Shown: positions 52,006-61,408 of the stretch, piece after piece
How positions within the stretch are numbered: the stretch's first letter is position 1
How the letters are laid out: the number at the start of each line of letters is the position of its first letter
Assembly: GCF_018070345.1 (NCBI RefSeq)
Contig: NZ_JAGPXX010000029.1
Span: 1-64,000 of the forward strand
Direction: 5' to 3'
Source: Streptomyces sp. F63
GTDB taxonomy: Bacteria; Actinomycetota; Actinomycetes; Streptomycetales; Streptomycetaceae
Length of the DNA stretch: 64,000 bases
Translations under genes and position numbers: made by a program
The notes under the pieces: model-generated
Database searches by the model: none
Seen by the model: only the letters and a program-made list of their open reading frames with translations
What the model was told of the DNA's origin: nothing

Positions 52006-52065
52006 GGCCGCGGGACCGGTGGGCGCGGGACCGGTGGGCGCCGGACCGGTGGGCGCGGGACCGGT
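52006..52065. repeat. Four copies of a 15-bp tandem repeat
   Basis: Units of the form GGGCGCGGGACCGGT (two copies with one changed base) lie between the Phd/YefM gene and the plsC stop codon. They are non-coding, at the 3' end of convergent genes. Confidence 0.8.
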
Positions 52066-52763
52066 CAGCCCCGGGTGCCCGGCCGGCCCTTCTGCTCCGC
52101 CTTGGCCTCGTTCGCGTAGCGGTCCACGTACTCCTGGCCCGAGAGCTTCATGATCTCGTACATGATCTCGTCGGTCACGGCGCGCAGCACCGCCCGTTCG
52201 CCGTCCATGACCGCGAACCGGGAGAAGTCCATGGGCTTCCCGAAGCGGATCGTCACCCGGCCCGGCCGCGGCAGCCGGCGCCCCGGCGGCTGGATCTCGA
52301 ACGTCCCCTGCATGGCGCACGGCACCACCGGCACCCCCGCCCGGATCGCCATCACGGCCACCCCGACGCGGCCCTTGTAGAGCCGGCCGTCGTGCGAGCG
52401 CGTCCCCTCCGGATAGATCCCGAGCAGCTCGCCGCTTTCCAGCACCTTGAGCCCTTCGGCGATCGCGGCCTGCCCGGCCTTCCTGCCCGACCGGTCCACC
52501 GGGATCTGGCCGATGCTGCGGAAGAAGGCGGCGGTCAGCCGGCCCTTGATCCCGGGACCCGTGAAGTACTCCGCCTTGGCGAGGAAGGTGATGCGGCGGC
52601 GGAGGATGGCCGGCATCAGGAAGTGGTCCGAGAAGGACAGGTGGTTGCCGGCGACGATCGCGGCCCCGTTCTCGGGCACATGCTCCAGGCCCTGGATACG
52701 AGGGCGGAACGTCAGCCTCAGCAACGGCCCGAGAAGCACGTACTTGAGCACGTAATAGAACAC
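52065..52763 (-). CDS. plsC: 1-acyl-sn-glycerol-3-phosphate acyltransferase
   Basis: This 232-residue PlsC-family protein starts with GTG. Acyltransferase block I NHLSFSD (HxxxxD), block II KAEYFTG and RSIGQIPVDRSGR, block III YPEGTRSHDGRL (EGTR) and block IV VPVVPCAMQG are all present. It acylates lysophosphatidic acid at the inner membrane in phospholipid synthesis; the N-terminal hydrophobic FYYVLKYVLLGPLLRL is the membrane anchor. Confidence 0.9.
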   Translation of the reverse strand: MFYYVLKYVLLGPLLRLTFRPRIQGLEHVPENGAAIVAGNHLSFSDHFLMPAILRRRITFLAKAEYFTGPGIKGRLTAAFFRSIGQIPVDRSGRKAGQAAIAEGLKVLESGELLGIYPEGTRSHDGRLYKGRVGVAVMAIRAGVPVVPCAMQGTFEIQPPGRRLPRPGRVTIRFGKPMDFSRFAVMDGERAVLRAVTDEIMYEIMKLSGQEYVDRYANEAKAEQKGRPGTRG

Positions 52764-52925
52764 AGGTCGGCTCCCGACTGCACCGTATCGGCCCTGGGCT
52801 GCGCCCCGTGAGGTCCAGGGTGAAAGGAAGGGAACCAGTTTATGGGCAGGTGTGGCCGCGCGTGACCACTCCTGACCGGCCCCCTTTCAGGGGCCTTCGG
52901 CACTGGTTCACGGGGCGTCAGCAAT

Positions 52926-52968
52926 GCCGCCGTGCCCGCCCGCCCACCGGACGGGCGGGCACGGCGGC
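52926..52968 (-). terminator. Strong terminator after katE
   Basis: The perfect 17-bp stem GCCGCCGTGCCCGCCCG / CGGGCGGGCACGGCGGC with a 9-nt loop lies 21 bp beyond the katE stop codon. Confidence 0.85.
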
Positions 52969-52988
52969 GGAGCCGGGCAGATTGCGGC

Positions 52989-55211
52989 TCAGACCGTGGC
53001 GGGGAAGCGGTCCCACACCCGGTGCCGGGCCAGCAGCCGGACGACGCCGTCCAGGACGTCACGGCCGTTGTCGCCGCCGACCACCCCGTGGGCGCCCGGG
53101 TCGATGCCCGCCGCCTCCCAGACCCGCCCGGCGTCCGCCCAGCCGCCGACGGCCTTGGCGTGCCGGTAGGCCTCGGCGGTCATCAGCAGCACCCGGGGGT
53201 CGACCGGCGCGCCGGCGCCGCCGTTCCCGGCCTTGGCGTCCCGCGCTCCGTGGGCGTCCGCCCCCGCGGCGGGGGCTCCGGCCAGCAGCAGGGCGTCGAA
53301 CTCGACGGAACGGGCGTTGGCGAACGTGCGCTGGACGGTGACCGGCTCCCCGGCCCCGTCCTCCAGCACGCCGCCCCGGGGAGCGATGACCAGCGGCACC
53401 ATGCCCTGGTCGAACACCGCCTGCCGGACTGCCCGCACGGAGTCCAGGTCACCGCTCTCGCCGGTGACGATGCCGATGACCCGCCCCGCGACCGGCCACT
53501 CCTGCCCGACCTGGGACAGCGCCGGGCTGGGCTCCACCTCCGCCAGCGGTTCCGACGGCTCCGGCGCGGGCAGCCCGAGTCCGTTCGCGACCTCCCGGCA
53601 GAGCCGGGGGTCGATCGCGGCCAGCGTGCGCAGGACCCGTTCCTTGACCGCGTTCTCGTAACACTTGCTCAGCTCGAAGGTGTACGCGGCGATCACATGC
53701 TCGCGCTCGACCGGTGAGAGGCTCAGCCAGAACTGCCGCGGCTGGCTGAAGTGGTCGGCGAAGGAGGCCGGTGCCTCCCGCCCCCGCGGCGCGGCCGGCA
53801 CCTCCACCGGCACCTCGGTGTAGCCGCCCGCGTCCGCCCCGGCGGTGAACGGGCAGCCGCCGTCGAGGGAGTTGGGCCGGTACGGCGCCACCCCCCGGTG
53901 CACGGCGGTCTGGTGCATCCCGTCCCGCAGCATGTCGTTGACCGGCGCGTGCGGGCGGTTGACGGGGATCTGCGCGAAGTTGGGGCCGCCCAGCCGGGAG
54001 ATCTGGGTGTCGAGGTACGAGAAGAGCCGCCCGGCGAGCAAGGGGTCGTCGGTGACGTCGATGCCCGGGACCAGATGGCCCGGGTGGAAGGCCACCTGCT
54101 CCGTCTCGGCGAAGTAGTTCGAGGGGTTGGCGTCCAGGGTCATCAGACCGACCGGCTGCACCGGTGCCAGCTCCTCCGGCACGATCTTCGTCGGGTCCAG
54201 CAGGTCGATGCCCGCGAACGTCTGCTCGGGCGTGTCGGGGAAGGTCTGGATGCCGAGCTCCCACTGCGGGAAGGCGCCGGCCTCGATCGCGTCGGCGAGG
54301 TCGCGCCGGTGGAAGTCGGGGTCGGCCCCGCCCGTGATCTGCGCCTCCTCCCAGACCAGGGAGTGCGCTCCCAGCTTCGGCTTCCAGTGGAACTTCACCA
54401 GGGTGGTGCCGCCCGAGGCGTCGACCAGCCGGAAGGTGTGGATGCCGAAGCCCTCCATCATGCGGTAGGAGCGCGGGATGCCGCGGTCCGACATGTTCCA
54501 CAGCGTGTGGTGGGTGGCCTCGGTGTGCAGCGAGACGAAGTCCCAGAAGGTGTCGTGCGCGCTCTGCGCCTGCGGGATCTCGCGGTCCGGATGCGGCTTG
54601 CCGGCGTGGATGATGTCGGGGAACTTGACGGCGTCCTGGATGAAGAACACCGGGATGTTGTTCCCGACCAGGTCGAAGACGCCTTCGCCGGTGTAGAACT
54701 TCGTGGCGAAGCCCCGGGTGTCCCGGACGGTGTCCGCGGAGCCCCGGGAGCCGAGCACGGTGGAGAACCGGACGAAGACCGGCGTCTCGGCGTCCTTGGC
54801 CAGGAAGGCCGCCTTCGTCACGCCCGCCGCTGTGCCGTACCCCCGGAACACCCCGTGGGCGGCGGCGCCGCGGGCATGCACCACACGCTCCGGGATGCGC
54901 TCGTGGTCGAAGTGGGTGATCTTCTCCCGCAGATGGTGGTCCCGCAGCAGGACCGGTCCCCGCGCCCCCGCCTTCAGGGAGTGGTCGGTGTCCGGCAACC
55001 GGAGTCCCTGGGCGGTGGTGAGATACGCGCCGTCCTGCGCCATCGTCGCGCGGTCAGCGCCGGTGGCCCGCCCCGTGGGGCCGACGGTTTCCGGGCCGTG
55101 CTGGTCGTGCTTGGGCGGCAGGGGCTCGCGAGGCTCGGTGGGCTCCTCCACCGGGGGCGCCTCGCCGCCGGGCCGGCCGGGAAGGGGGTGCGGCTGACGG
55201 GCCTGGTCCAT
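52989..55211 (-). CDS. katE: Large-subunit monofunctional catalase (HPII type)
   Basis: This 740-residue haem catalase has the distal His in RVVHARGAAAHG, Asn in FDLVGNNIPVFFIQ, the haem-ligand Tyr in GRLFSYLDTQISRLG, and a long N-terminal arm. A C-terminal flavodoxin/DJ-1-like domain is present (residues about 585-735: VIGIVTGESGDLDSVRAVRQ, VLLMTAEAYRHAKAVGG). It destroys hydrogen peroxide. The ATG at 55211 is preferred because GGAGG lies about 8 nt upstream; an ATG five codons earlier lacks this. Confidence 0.95.
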   Translation of the reverse strand: MDQARQPHPLPGRPGGEAPPVEEPTEPREPLPPKHDQHGPETVGPTGRATGADRATMAQDGAYLTTAQGLRLPDTDHSLKAGARGPVLLRDHHLREKITHFDHERIPERVVHARGAAAHGVFRGYGTAAGVTKAAFLAKDAETPVFVRFSTVLGSRGSADTVRDTRGFATKFYTGEGVFDLVGNNIPVFFIQDAVKFPDIIHAGKPHPDREIPQAQSAHDTFWDFVSLHTEATHHTLWNMSDRGIPRSYRMMEGFGIHTFRLVDASGGTTLVKFHWKPKLGAHSLVWEEAQITGGADPDFHRRDLADAIEAGAFPQWELGIQTFPDTPEQTFAGIDLLDPTKIVPEELAPVQPVGLMTLDANPSNYFAETEQVAFHPGHLVPGIDVTDDPLLAGRLFSYLDTQISRLGGPNFAQIPVNRPHAPVNDMLRDGMHQTAVHRGVAPYRPNSLDGGCPFTAGADAGGYTEVPVEVPAAPRGREAPASFADHFSQPRQFWLSLSPVEREHVIAAYTFELSKCYENAVKERVLRTLAAIDPRLCREVANGLGLPAPEPSEPLAEVEPSPALSQVGQEWPVAGRVIGIVTGESGDLDSVRAVRQAVFDQGMVPLVIAPRGGVLEDGAGEPVTVQRTFANARSVEFDALLLAGAPAAGADAHGARDAKAGNGGAGAPVDPRVLLMTAEAYRHAKAVGGWADAGRVWEAAGIDPGAHGVVGGDNGRDVLDGVVRLLARHRVWDRFPATV

Positions 55212-56004
55212 CGTTCGTTCCTCCATGCCTCACGACGACAACGCCTTCCGCGTGACCTGAGGGGGCTTCCCGAAACCGTGGACGCCCAAGGCAGTTTCCG
55301 CTGATCCGGCTCGGGGGCCCGTCCGGTCCCTCCCGCGGGCCGTCCCCCGGCCTGCGGGGCCGCCGCCCCGCCTCCCCGGCGGGCTCGTCTTCCTCCCGGC
55401 CCCGGGACCCTCTTCCTCTCCCTCTTCTCCCTCGGGCCCCTTCTCCGGCTCCTCTTCCTCGCCGCCCTGCGCGGTGTCCTCTCCTCCGCCGACACGGCCC
55501 GCAAGGCCGGGATCACCTGGTGGGAGACGGACCCCGCGCTCTCCCCCCCCCGGGCCCAGCAGGACCGTCCAGCCGGGGAGAACCAGGCGCTCCGGGAACG
55601 GATCGCGGACCGGGACGCCCCTGATGCCGCTGGAGGAGCGGATGGCCGAACTCCGCGAACGGTTCGGGCTGCGCCCCGAGGACCTCAACCTCGATCTGGG
55701 CCCCCTGGGAACCCTGCTGCCCCGCGACTGATCCCGCCCCGTTCCCCGTTCCCGCGCCGTGCGGAACCGGGGGCGGGGCACTGCCGCGCCGGGCCGGCCG
55801 GGAGCGTTCTCCCACGCAACATCCCGCGCGGCGCTCCGCCACGGACGTCCCGAGCCGCTGGTCCGATGAGCACTCGCGGCAGACCACCTGTTCGAACCCC
55901 TGCCCGGCCGGTCACCGGACGGCTCACCCCTGGACCTCGTCGCCCGCTGTCCGCACCGGGGACGACCGGGGGGTCCGGGAGTCCCGTGCGCCGCCGCGCG
56001 GGCC
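55212..56004. other. Spacer with traces of a decayed small gene
   Basis: Some 790 bp hold no clear gene. A plus-strand frame up to about 55,620 gives SADTARKAGITWWETDP and NQALRERIADRDAP. A neighbouring frame from ATG 55624 to 55731 gives MPLEERMAELRERFGLRP and DLNLDLGPLGTLLPRD. These could be two parts of one frameshifted gene. A run of nine C (about 55546-55554) is a likely slippage site. The remaining 270 bp show nothing. Confidence 0.35.
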
Positions 56005-56163
56005 TCACCGGCTCCGGAGGGCCACCGTGGCGGCCGTGACCCCGGCCAGCACGATCCAGCCGAACCACAGCCAGCCGCTGCCGCCGAGGGCCGCCGTGTA
56101 CGCGGTCACCACGACCAGGGCGGCCACTGTGGCGATCGTCATCGCCTTCACCGATCCGGGCAT
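56005..56163 (-). CDS. 52-residue two-helix membrane protein
   Basis: The protein reads MPGSVKAMTIATVAALVVVT, then AYTAALGGSG and WLWFGWIVLAGVTAATVALR, with two hydrophobic helices joined by a short loop. GGAGGAGG lies 6 nt before the ATG at 56163, a strong ribosome binding site. The frame is open 22 codons upstream without support. Function is unknown. It is 85 bp downstream of the CtaG-like gene on the same strand. Confidence 0.65.
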   Translation of the reverse strand: MPGSVKAMTIATVAALVVVTAYTAALGGSGWLWFGWIVLAGVTAATVALRSR

Positions 56164-56248
56164 GCCGCATCCTCCTCCCGGCGGTCTCCGCGCGCGGACG
56201 CGGGACCGCGGCCAGGAGACCATCGTCACCCGGAAGCGGCCTCCCCCG

Positions 56249-57199
56249 CTACCGACCGCGTGATGAGAGTGACGCCAGGTAGGCGTTGTAGTCGGCCAGC
56301 TCCCGGTCGCCGTCGCGGTCCGCGGCCCGGTCGGAGCGCCGGGCCTGCCGCTCCTCCGAGCCGTGCCACTGGTAGAGCAGGGCCACCAGCACGATCACCG
56401 AGGGGATCTCGCTGAACGCCCAGGCGATGCCGCCCGCGGCCTGCTGGTCGGCCAGCGCGTCGAGCCCCAGCGTGACGGGCGGATCGGCGTACGTCCCGAC
56501 CATCGGCGCGGTCGCCATCATCAGCGCGATGCCGAAGAACGCGTGGAACGGCATCCCGGCGAAGAGCTCCAGCATCCGCATGACGTAGCCGGGACGGTGC
56601 GGTCCCGGGTCCACCCCCATGATCGGCCAGAAGAAGGCCAGACCCACCGCCAGGAAGTGGACCATCATCGCGATGTGCCCGGCCGAGCTGCCCATCAGCC
56701 AGTCGAAGAGCGGGGTGAAGTAGAGCCCGTACAGGCTGGCGATGAACATCGGGATGGTGAACGCCGGGTGCGAGATGATCCGCACATAGCGGCTGTGCAG
56801 CAGCGCCACCAGTAGCTCGCGCGGGCCCTTGTGCCCGCGCGGCGCGGTGGGCAGGGCCCGCAGCGCCAGCGTGACCGGCGCGCCGAGCAGCAGCAGGATC
56901 GGCGAGACCATGCTGATCACCATGTGCTGCACCATGTGCACGCTGAACATGACCATGCCGTACTCGTTGAGCCCGGTGGACATCACCAGCACGATGCTCG
57001 CCAGGCCCGCGACCCAGGCGACCGTGCGGGCCATCGGCCAGGCGTCGCCGCGCTGCCGCAGCCGGAGCACGGCCCAGCCGTAGAGGGCCAGCGCCACCAG
57101 GCAGGTGGCGAGGAAGAACGGGTCGCCCGTGAACTCCAGGCCCCGGCCGAGGGTGAAGGGCGGCAGATCCATGATCATGCCGTGTTCGCCGTGGTCCAT
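56249..57199 (-). CDS. CtaG-like cytochrome c oxidase assembly protein
   Basis: This 316-residue membrane protein has about seven helices and many conserved His and Met residues (FSVHMVQHMVISMVSPILL, IAMMVHFLAVGLAFFWPIMG, ELFAGMPFHAFFGIALM). It matches the caa3_CtaG family of actinobacterial and bacillary copper delivery or cytochrome oxidase assembly factors. The N-terminal MDHGEHGM is His/Met-rich. The charged C-terminal tail is cytoplasmic. Confidence 0.88.
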   Translation of the reverse strand: MDHGEHGMIMDLPPFTLGRGLEFTGDPFFLATCLVALALYGWAVLRLRQRGDAWPMARTVAWVAGLASIVLVMSTGLNEYGMVMFSVHMVQHMVISMVSPILLLLGAPVTLALRALPTAPRGHKGPRELLVALLHSRYVRIISHPAFTIPMFIASLYGLYFTPLFDWLMGSSAGHIAMMVHFLAVGLAFFWPIMGVDPGPHRPGYVMRMLELFAGMPFHAFFGIALMMATAPMVGTYADPPVTLGLDALADQQAAGGIAWAFSEIPSVIVLVALLYQWHGSEERQARRSDRAADRDGDRELADYNAYLASLSSRGR

Positions 57200-57281
57200 C
57201 CGCTCTCTCCTCGTGCGCGGGAATACCGCTTTCGCGGGGGTTCCGCGCGATCCGCGCCCTCCGCAGCCACCAGAGTAGAAC

Positions 57282-57311
57282 CGCCCCCGGCCGGGACCCC
57301 GGCCGGGGGCG
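57282..57311 (-). terminator. Terminator after pfkA
   Basis: The perfect 13-bp stem CGCCCCCGGCCGG / CCGGCCGGGGGCG with a 4-nt loop lies 23 bp beyond the pfkA stop codon. Confidence 0.8.
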
Positions 57312-57334
57312 TTCCGGAGCGTCCCGGCGCCGGT

Positions 57335-58360
57335 CTACAGCACGGTCTCGGCCTCGGCGTACCGCTCCCGCGGCACGGTCTTGAGGGACTCCACCGCCTC
57401 GGCTATCGGGATCAGCCGGATGTCGGTGCCCCGCAGCGCGGTGATCCTCCCGAACTCCCGGCGGTGCACGGCCTCCACGGCGTGCCAGCCGAAGCGGGTG
57501 GCCAGCACCCGGTCGTACGCGGTGGGGGTGCCGCCGCGCTGGACGTGGCCGAGGATGACCGGGCGGGCCTCCTTGCCGAGCCGGTGTTCCAGCTCGGTGG
57601 AGAGCTGCCGGGCGACACCGGCGAACCGCTCGTGTCCGTAGATGTCCTTGCCGCCGATGTCGAAGTCCATCGATCCCTCGCGGGGCTTGGCGCCCTCGGC
57701 GACGACGACGATCGCGAACTTCTTGCCGGCCAGGAAGCGCTTTCCGACGCGGGCGGTCAGCTCGTCGATGTCGAAGGGCCGCTCGGGGACGACGATGGCG
57801 TGGGCCCCGGCCGCCATGCCGGAGTGCAGCGCGATCCAGCCGGTGTGCCGGCCCATGACCTCGACGATCAGCACCCGCTGGTGGGACTCGGCGGTGGTCT
57901 TGAGCCGGTCCAGCGCCTCGGTGGCGACGCCCACCGCGGTGTCGAACCCGAAGGTGACGTCGGTGCCGGCGATGTCGTTGTCGATCGTCTTGGGCACCCC
58001 GACGATCGGCAGCCCGGCGTCGGAGAGCAGCCGCGCCGCCTTGAGCGTGCCCTCGCCGCCGATCGGGATGACGGCGTCCAGACCGAGCTCCTCGACATGG
58101 CCGCGGGCCCGTTCCACGCCGTCCACCAGGTGGGCCGGCTGGACGCGCGACGAGCCGAGGATGGTGCCGCCGCGGGCGAGGATGCCGCTCACGGCGTCCA
58201 GGTCCAGCGTGCGGTAGTCGGCCTCCAGCAGGCCCTTCCAGCCGTCGTTGAATCCGATGACCTCGTCGCCGTGGTCCGCGACGGCGCGGTGCACGACCGA
58301 GCGGATGACGGCGTTCAGACCGGGGCAGTCGCCGCCGGACGTGAGCACACCAATACGCAT
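57335..58360 (-). CDS. pfkA: 6-phosphofructokinase
   Basis: This 341-residue enzyme starts MRIGVLTSGGDCPGLNAVIR. It has PIGGEGTLKAARLL, PKTIDNDIAGTDVTFGFDTA (substrate-binding TIDND) and VEVMGRHTGWIALHSG. It phosphorylates fructose-6-phosphate in glycolysis. The GGEGT motif in place of GGDGS is usual for actinobacterial group III PFKs; ATP versus pyrophosphate use is not proven by sequence. Monocistronic. Confidence 0.94.
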   Translation of the reverse strand: MRIGVLTSGGDCPGLNAVIRSVVHRAVADHGDEVIGFNDGWKGLLEADYRTLDLDAVSGILARGGTILGSSRVQPAHLVDGVERARGHVEELGLDAVIPIGGEGTLKAARLLSDAGLPIVGVPKTIDNDIAGTDVTFGFDTAVGVATEALDRLKTTAESHQRVLIVEVMGRHTGWIALHSGMAAGAHAIVVPERPFDIDELTARVGKRFLAGKKFAIVVVAEGAKPREGSMDFDIGGKDIYGHERFAGVARQLSTELEHRLGKEARPVILGHVQRGGTPTAYDRVLATRFGWHAVEAVHRREFGRITALRGTDIRLIPIAEAVESLKTVPRERYAEAETVL

Positions 58361-58572
58361 GGCGTATCCCAACCTCTGCAACTCAACCGGAGACCGGACG
58401 CCGTCGTCCGGTTGGATCCCCGCCACCCTACAAGCGCGGGGTGGCGGGGCGGAGCGTTGTCCGAGGAGCGGACCGCACTGTTCATCCGGCCGTCGACCGG
58501 CCTCCTTCCCCGGAACCGGCGGCCGGCCGTCCGGGACTCCCGGCGGCCGGCCCGGTGGCCGTACGGCCCGGC

Positions 58573-59301
58573 TCAGGCGGGCTGGGTCGCCGCGGCGATC
58601 CGCTCCTGGCGCAGCGCCTCGTACCAGCGGTCGTCGGTCGGCGGCAGCGCGTTCACGTCGAGGGCCAGCTTGAGCAGCAGGTCGGCGATCTGCGGATTGC
58701 GGGCCAGCACGGGGCCGTGCATGTACGTGCCGAAGACCGTGTCGTTGTACGCGCCCTCCGTGCCGTCCCCCGTGCCGTTGCCGTTGCCGAAGCGCACCGT
58801 GGCGAACGGCCGTGCCGTGGGACCGAGGTGGGTGACGCCCTGGTGGTTCTCGAAGCCCGTCAGCGGCGGCAGGTTCAGCCGGGCGTCGATGTCGGCCAGG
58901 ACGTCGCCGACGCACCGGGCGGCCTCGCCGCGGGTGCTGACCACGTCCAGCAGGCCCAGCCCCGGCTCCTTCTCGCCGAGGTCGTTGATGAACTCGTGGC
59001 CCAGGATCTGGTAGCCGGCGCAGACGGAGAAGACGATCGCACCGTTGGAGACGGCCCGGCTCAGGCCGCCGTCACGGCGCAGCCGTTCGGCCGCCAGCCG
59101 CTGCGGCCGGTCCTCGCCGCCGCCGATCAGGTAGATGTCGCCGGAGGTGGGCACCGGCTGGTCGCTGCGGACGTCCACACGGGAGACCTCCAGGCCCCGC
59201 TGGCGGGCCCGCCGCTCCACCACCAGGGCGTTGCCCTGGTCGCCGTACGTGCTCAGCAGGTCCGGGTAGACCCAGACCAGGCGCAGGCTGCTGTCGCTCA
59301 T
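58573..59301 (-). CDS. gatD: Lipid II isoglutaminyl synthase glutaminase subunit GatD
   Basis: This 242-residue class I glutamine amidotransferase has the nucleophile Cys in VFSVCAGYQILG, FENHQGVTHLG, and the His in VFGTYMHGPVLARNP. YPDLLSTYGDQGNAL at the start is family-typical. It supplies ammonia to MurT, which amidates the alpha-carboxyl of D-Glu in lipid II. It is 31 bp downstream of murT in one operon. Confidence 0.94.
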   Translation of the reverse strand: MSDSSLRLVWVYPDLLSTYGDQGNALVVERRARQRGLEVSRVDVRSDQPVPTSGDIYLIGGGEDRPQRLAAERLRRDGGLSRAVSNGAIVFSVCAGYQILGHEFINDLGEKEPGLGLLDVVSTRGEAARCVGDVLADIDARLNLPPLTGFENHQGVTHLGPTARPFATVRFGNGNGTGDGTEGAYNDTVFGTYMHGPVLARNPQIADLLLKLALDVNALPPTDDRWYEALRQERIAAATQPA

Positions 59302-59332
59302 GCTCGCATTCCTCAAGGGGGTCGGGGCGGGG

Positions 59333-60571
59333 TCAGTTGCCCACGCGGCGGCGCAGGTCCTGGAAGGCCGTGTAGTTGGCGATCACCTCGATGCGCCCGG
59401 GCGGTGCCTGCCGCACGGCCTCGTCGACGTTCTCGCAGACGCGGAAGTCGAGCCCCGCGACCTCGAGCCGCACGGCCAGGTCCAGCTTGCGGTCGCCGAT
59501 GACGAAGATCGGGTGGCCGGCGAGCTGGGTGTAGTCGACGTCCCACAGCCAGGAGGTGTCGGTGCCGTCCGCGCCGCGGGCGTTGACGGAGAGGATCACC
59601 GGGGTGGGCGGCGGGTCGATGAGGGAGAAGGTCTCCAGCCAGCCGGCCGGGTTCTTGGCCAGCAGCAGCCGCAGGTCGCGGTCCAGGAAGCGCACCACGT
59701 CGTAGCGGCCGGCGACCGCCTGCACCTCGTACATCCGCTCCAGTGCCACCTGCGGGGGGACCCCGAAGTGGGCGGCGACGGCGGCGGAGGTGGCGGCGTT
59801 GGCCTTGTTGGCCCGGCCGGGCAGCCGCAGCCGGATCGGCCAGGCCGAGCCGTGCGGGTCCACCACGTGGTCGCCGGCCAGCGCCCAGCTCGGCATCGGG
59901 CGGCGGAAGCCGCACTCGGCGCAGAACCAGTCGTCGGAGGGCCGCTGGAGCACACCGCCACAGGACGGGCAGGACCAGGCGTCGTCCTTCCATGCCTGGC
60001 CCGCAGCGACCCACACCACGTTGGGGGAGGAGGAGGCGGCCCAGGCGATCAGCGGGTCGTCGCAGTTGGCGATGACCGTCGCCTTGTTCCCGGCCAGGCC
60101 CTCGCGCCACTTCTCGGCCAGCATCCGGGTCTCGGCGGCGCGGTCGAGCTGGTCGCGGGAGAGGTTGAGCAGGGCGATGGCCTTGGGAGTGACGTCCCGC
60201 GCGACCCCGGCGAGGTACTTCTCGTCGACCTCTATGACGCCGTACTTGGCGTCCGAGCCGCCGGCCAGCGCCGAGGTGATGCCCGCGGGCATGTTGGCGC
60301 CCAGCGCGTTCGACACCACGGGACCGCTGGCGCGCAGCGCCTCGGCGATCAGCCGGGTGGTGGTCGTCTTGCCGTTGGTCGCCGAGACCAGGATCACGTC
60401 CAAGTGCCCCGCCAGCCGGGCCAGCAGATCCGGGTCGAGCCGCAGCGCGACCTTGCCGCCGATCACCGATCCGCTGCCGCGGCCCACCGCCCGTGATGCC
60501 GCCGCCGCGGCCCTGCCCGCCGTCACGGCCAGCTTGGCCCGCGGCGACAGCGGGTCCGAGTTGCCTGCCAT
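59333..60571 (-). CDS. murT: Lipid II isoglutaminyl synthase subunit MurT
   Basis: This 412-residue Mur-ligase-like protein has VSATNGKTTTTRLIAEAL (ATP-binding), VIEVDEKYLAGV, LLNLSRDQLDR and a zinc-ribbon insert of the MurT type (CPSCGG, then CAECGF). Domains Mur_ligase_M and DUF1727 are in order. With GatD it converts the peptidoglycan stem D-Glu to D-isoglutamine. First gene of murT-gatD. Confidence 0.95.
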   Translation of the reverse strand: MAGNSDPLSPRAKLAVTAGRAAAAASRAVGRGSGSVIGGKVALRLDPDLLARLAGHLDVILVSATNGKTTTTRLIAEALRASGPVVSNALGANMPAGITSALAGGSDAKYGVIEVDEKYLAGVARDVTPKAIALLNLSRDQLDRAAETRMLAEKWREGLAGNKATVIANCDDPLIAWAASSSPNVVWVAAGQAWKDDAWSCPSCGGVLQRPSDDWFCAECGFRRPMPSWALAGDHVVDPHGSAWPIRLRLPGRANKANAATSAAVAAHFGVPPQVALERMYEVQAVAGRYDVVRFLDRDLRLLLAKNPAGWLETFSLIDPPPTPVILSVNARGADGTDTSWLWDVDYTQLAGHPIFVIGDRKLDLAVRLEVAGLDFRVCENVDEAVRQAPPGRIEVIANYTAFQDLRRRVGN

Positions 60572-60768
60572 CGTCTTGCTCCTCCTCGCATCCGGCGCCG
60601 CACCCCGCCCCCGGCCGACCGGGTGGGACGCCCCCTCCGCGCCGAATCGCCGGCCGGGAGGCTTCGGTCGTCGCTCAGCCTATCGAGATCCGGCCGCGGC
60701 CCCGAACCTGCCACCCTGCCGTTACCCGCCGTACCGGACCGGACGGGCCGCTCCGTAGGCTGGCCGGT

Positions 60769-61368
60769 ATGCGACATGGTGCGATCCCCGGCAGTGCGGG
60801 TTCCGTCCGGCCGGTGCGGCTGCTGGGCGATCCGGTGCTGCGTGCGCCCGGTGCGGAGGTCAGGTCCTTCGACGGGGAACTGGCCCGGCTGGTGGAGGAT
60901 CTCTTCGCGAGCATGTACGCCGCGCGCGGCGTCGGCCTGGCGGCGAACCAGATCGGCGTGCCGCTGCGGGTGTTCGTCTACGACTGCCCGGACGACGAGG
61001 ACCGCCGGCATCTCGGCCATGTGGTCAACCCCCGGCTGGTGGAGACCGGCGGGGTGCCGGTGACCGGCCCGGAGGGCTGCCTCTCGCTGCCCGGTGTCGA
61101 GGCCGGGACGGACCGCTGGGACCACGCCGTGGTGGAGGGCCGGGACCGCACGGGCGCCCCGGTGCGGGTGACGGGCAGCGGCTTCTTCGCGCGCTGCCTT
61201 CAGCACGAGACGGACCATCTGGCCGGCGGGATCTATCTGGACCGGGTCGGGGGCCTGCGCCGCCGCCGCGCGCTGCGGGCGGTCCGGCGGGCGGCGTGGA
61301 ACCGGGACCCGGACCGGGCCGCGGCACAGGCGGCGGTTCCGCCCGTCCCGGCCGGACCGGGCTGCTGA
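60769..61368 (+). CDS. def: Peptide deformylase
   Basis: This 199-residue protein has the three PDF motifs: RGVGLAANQIG, EGCLSLPGVE and QHETDHLAGGIYLDR (HExxH metal site). It removes N-formyl groups from nascent proteins. Streptomyces usually has several PDFs; this one is not beside fmt, so it is an additional copy. It has a longer C-terminal basic tail. It is divergent from murT. Confidence 0.92.
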   Translation: MRHGAIPGSAGSVRPVRLLGDPVLRAPGAEVRSFDGELARLVEDLFASMYAARGVGLAANQIGVPLRVFVYDCPDDEDRRHLGHVVNPRLVETGGVPVTGPEGCLSLPGVEAGTDRWDHAVVEGRDRTGAPVRVTGSGFFARCLQHETDHLAGGIYLDRVGGLRRRRALRAVRRAAWNRDPDRAAAQAAVPPVPAGPGC

Positions 61369-61408
61369 GCGGCCCGTGACGGACGGCCCGGCGGAAGCCG
61401 CCCGGCCG

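Noticed and set aside
52926..55304. Long plus-strand ORFs opposite katE
   Set aside because: They are GC-driven antisense frames. KatE on the minus strand is unmistakable.
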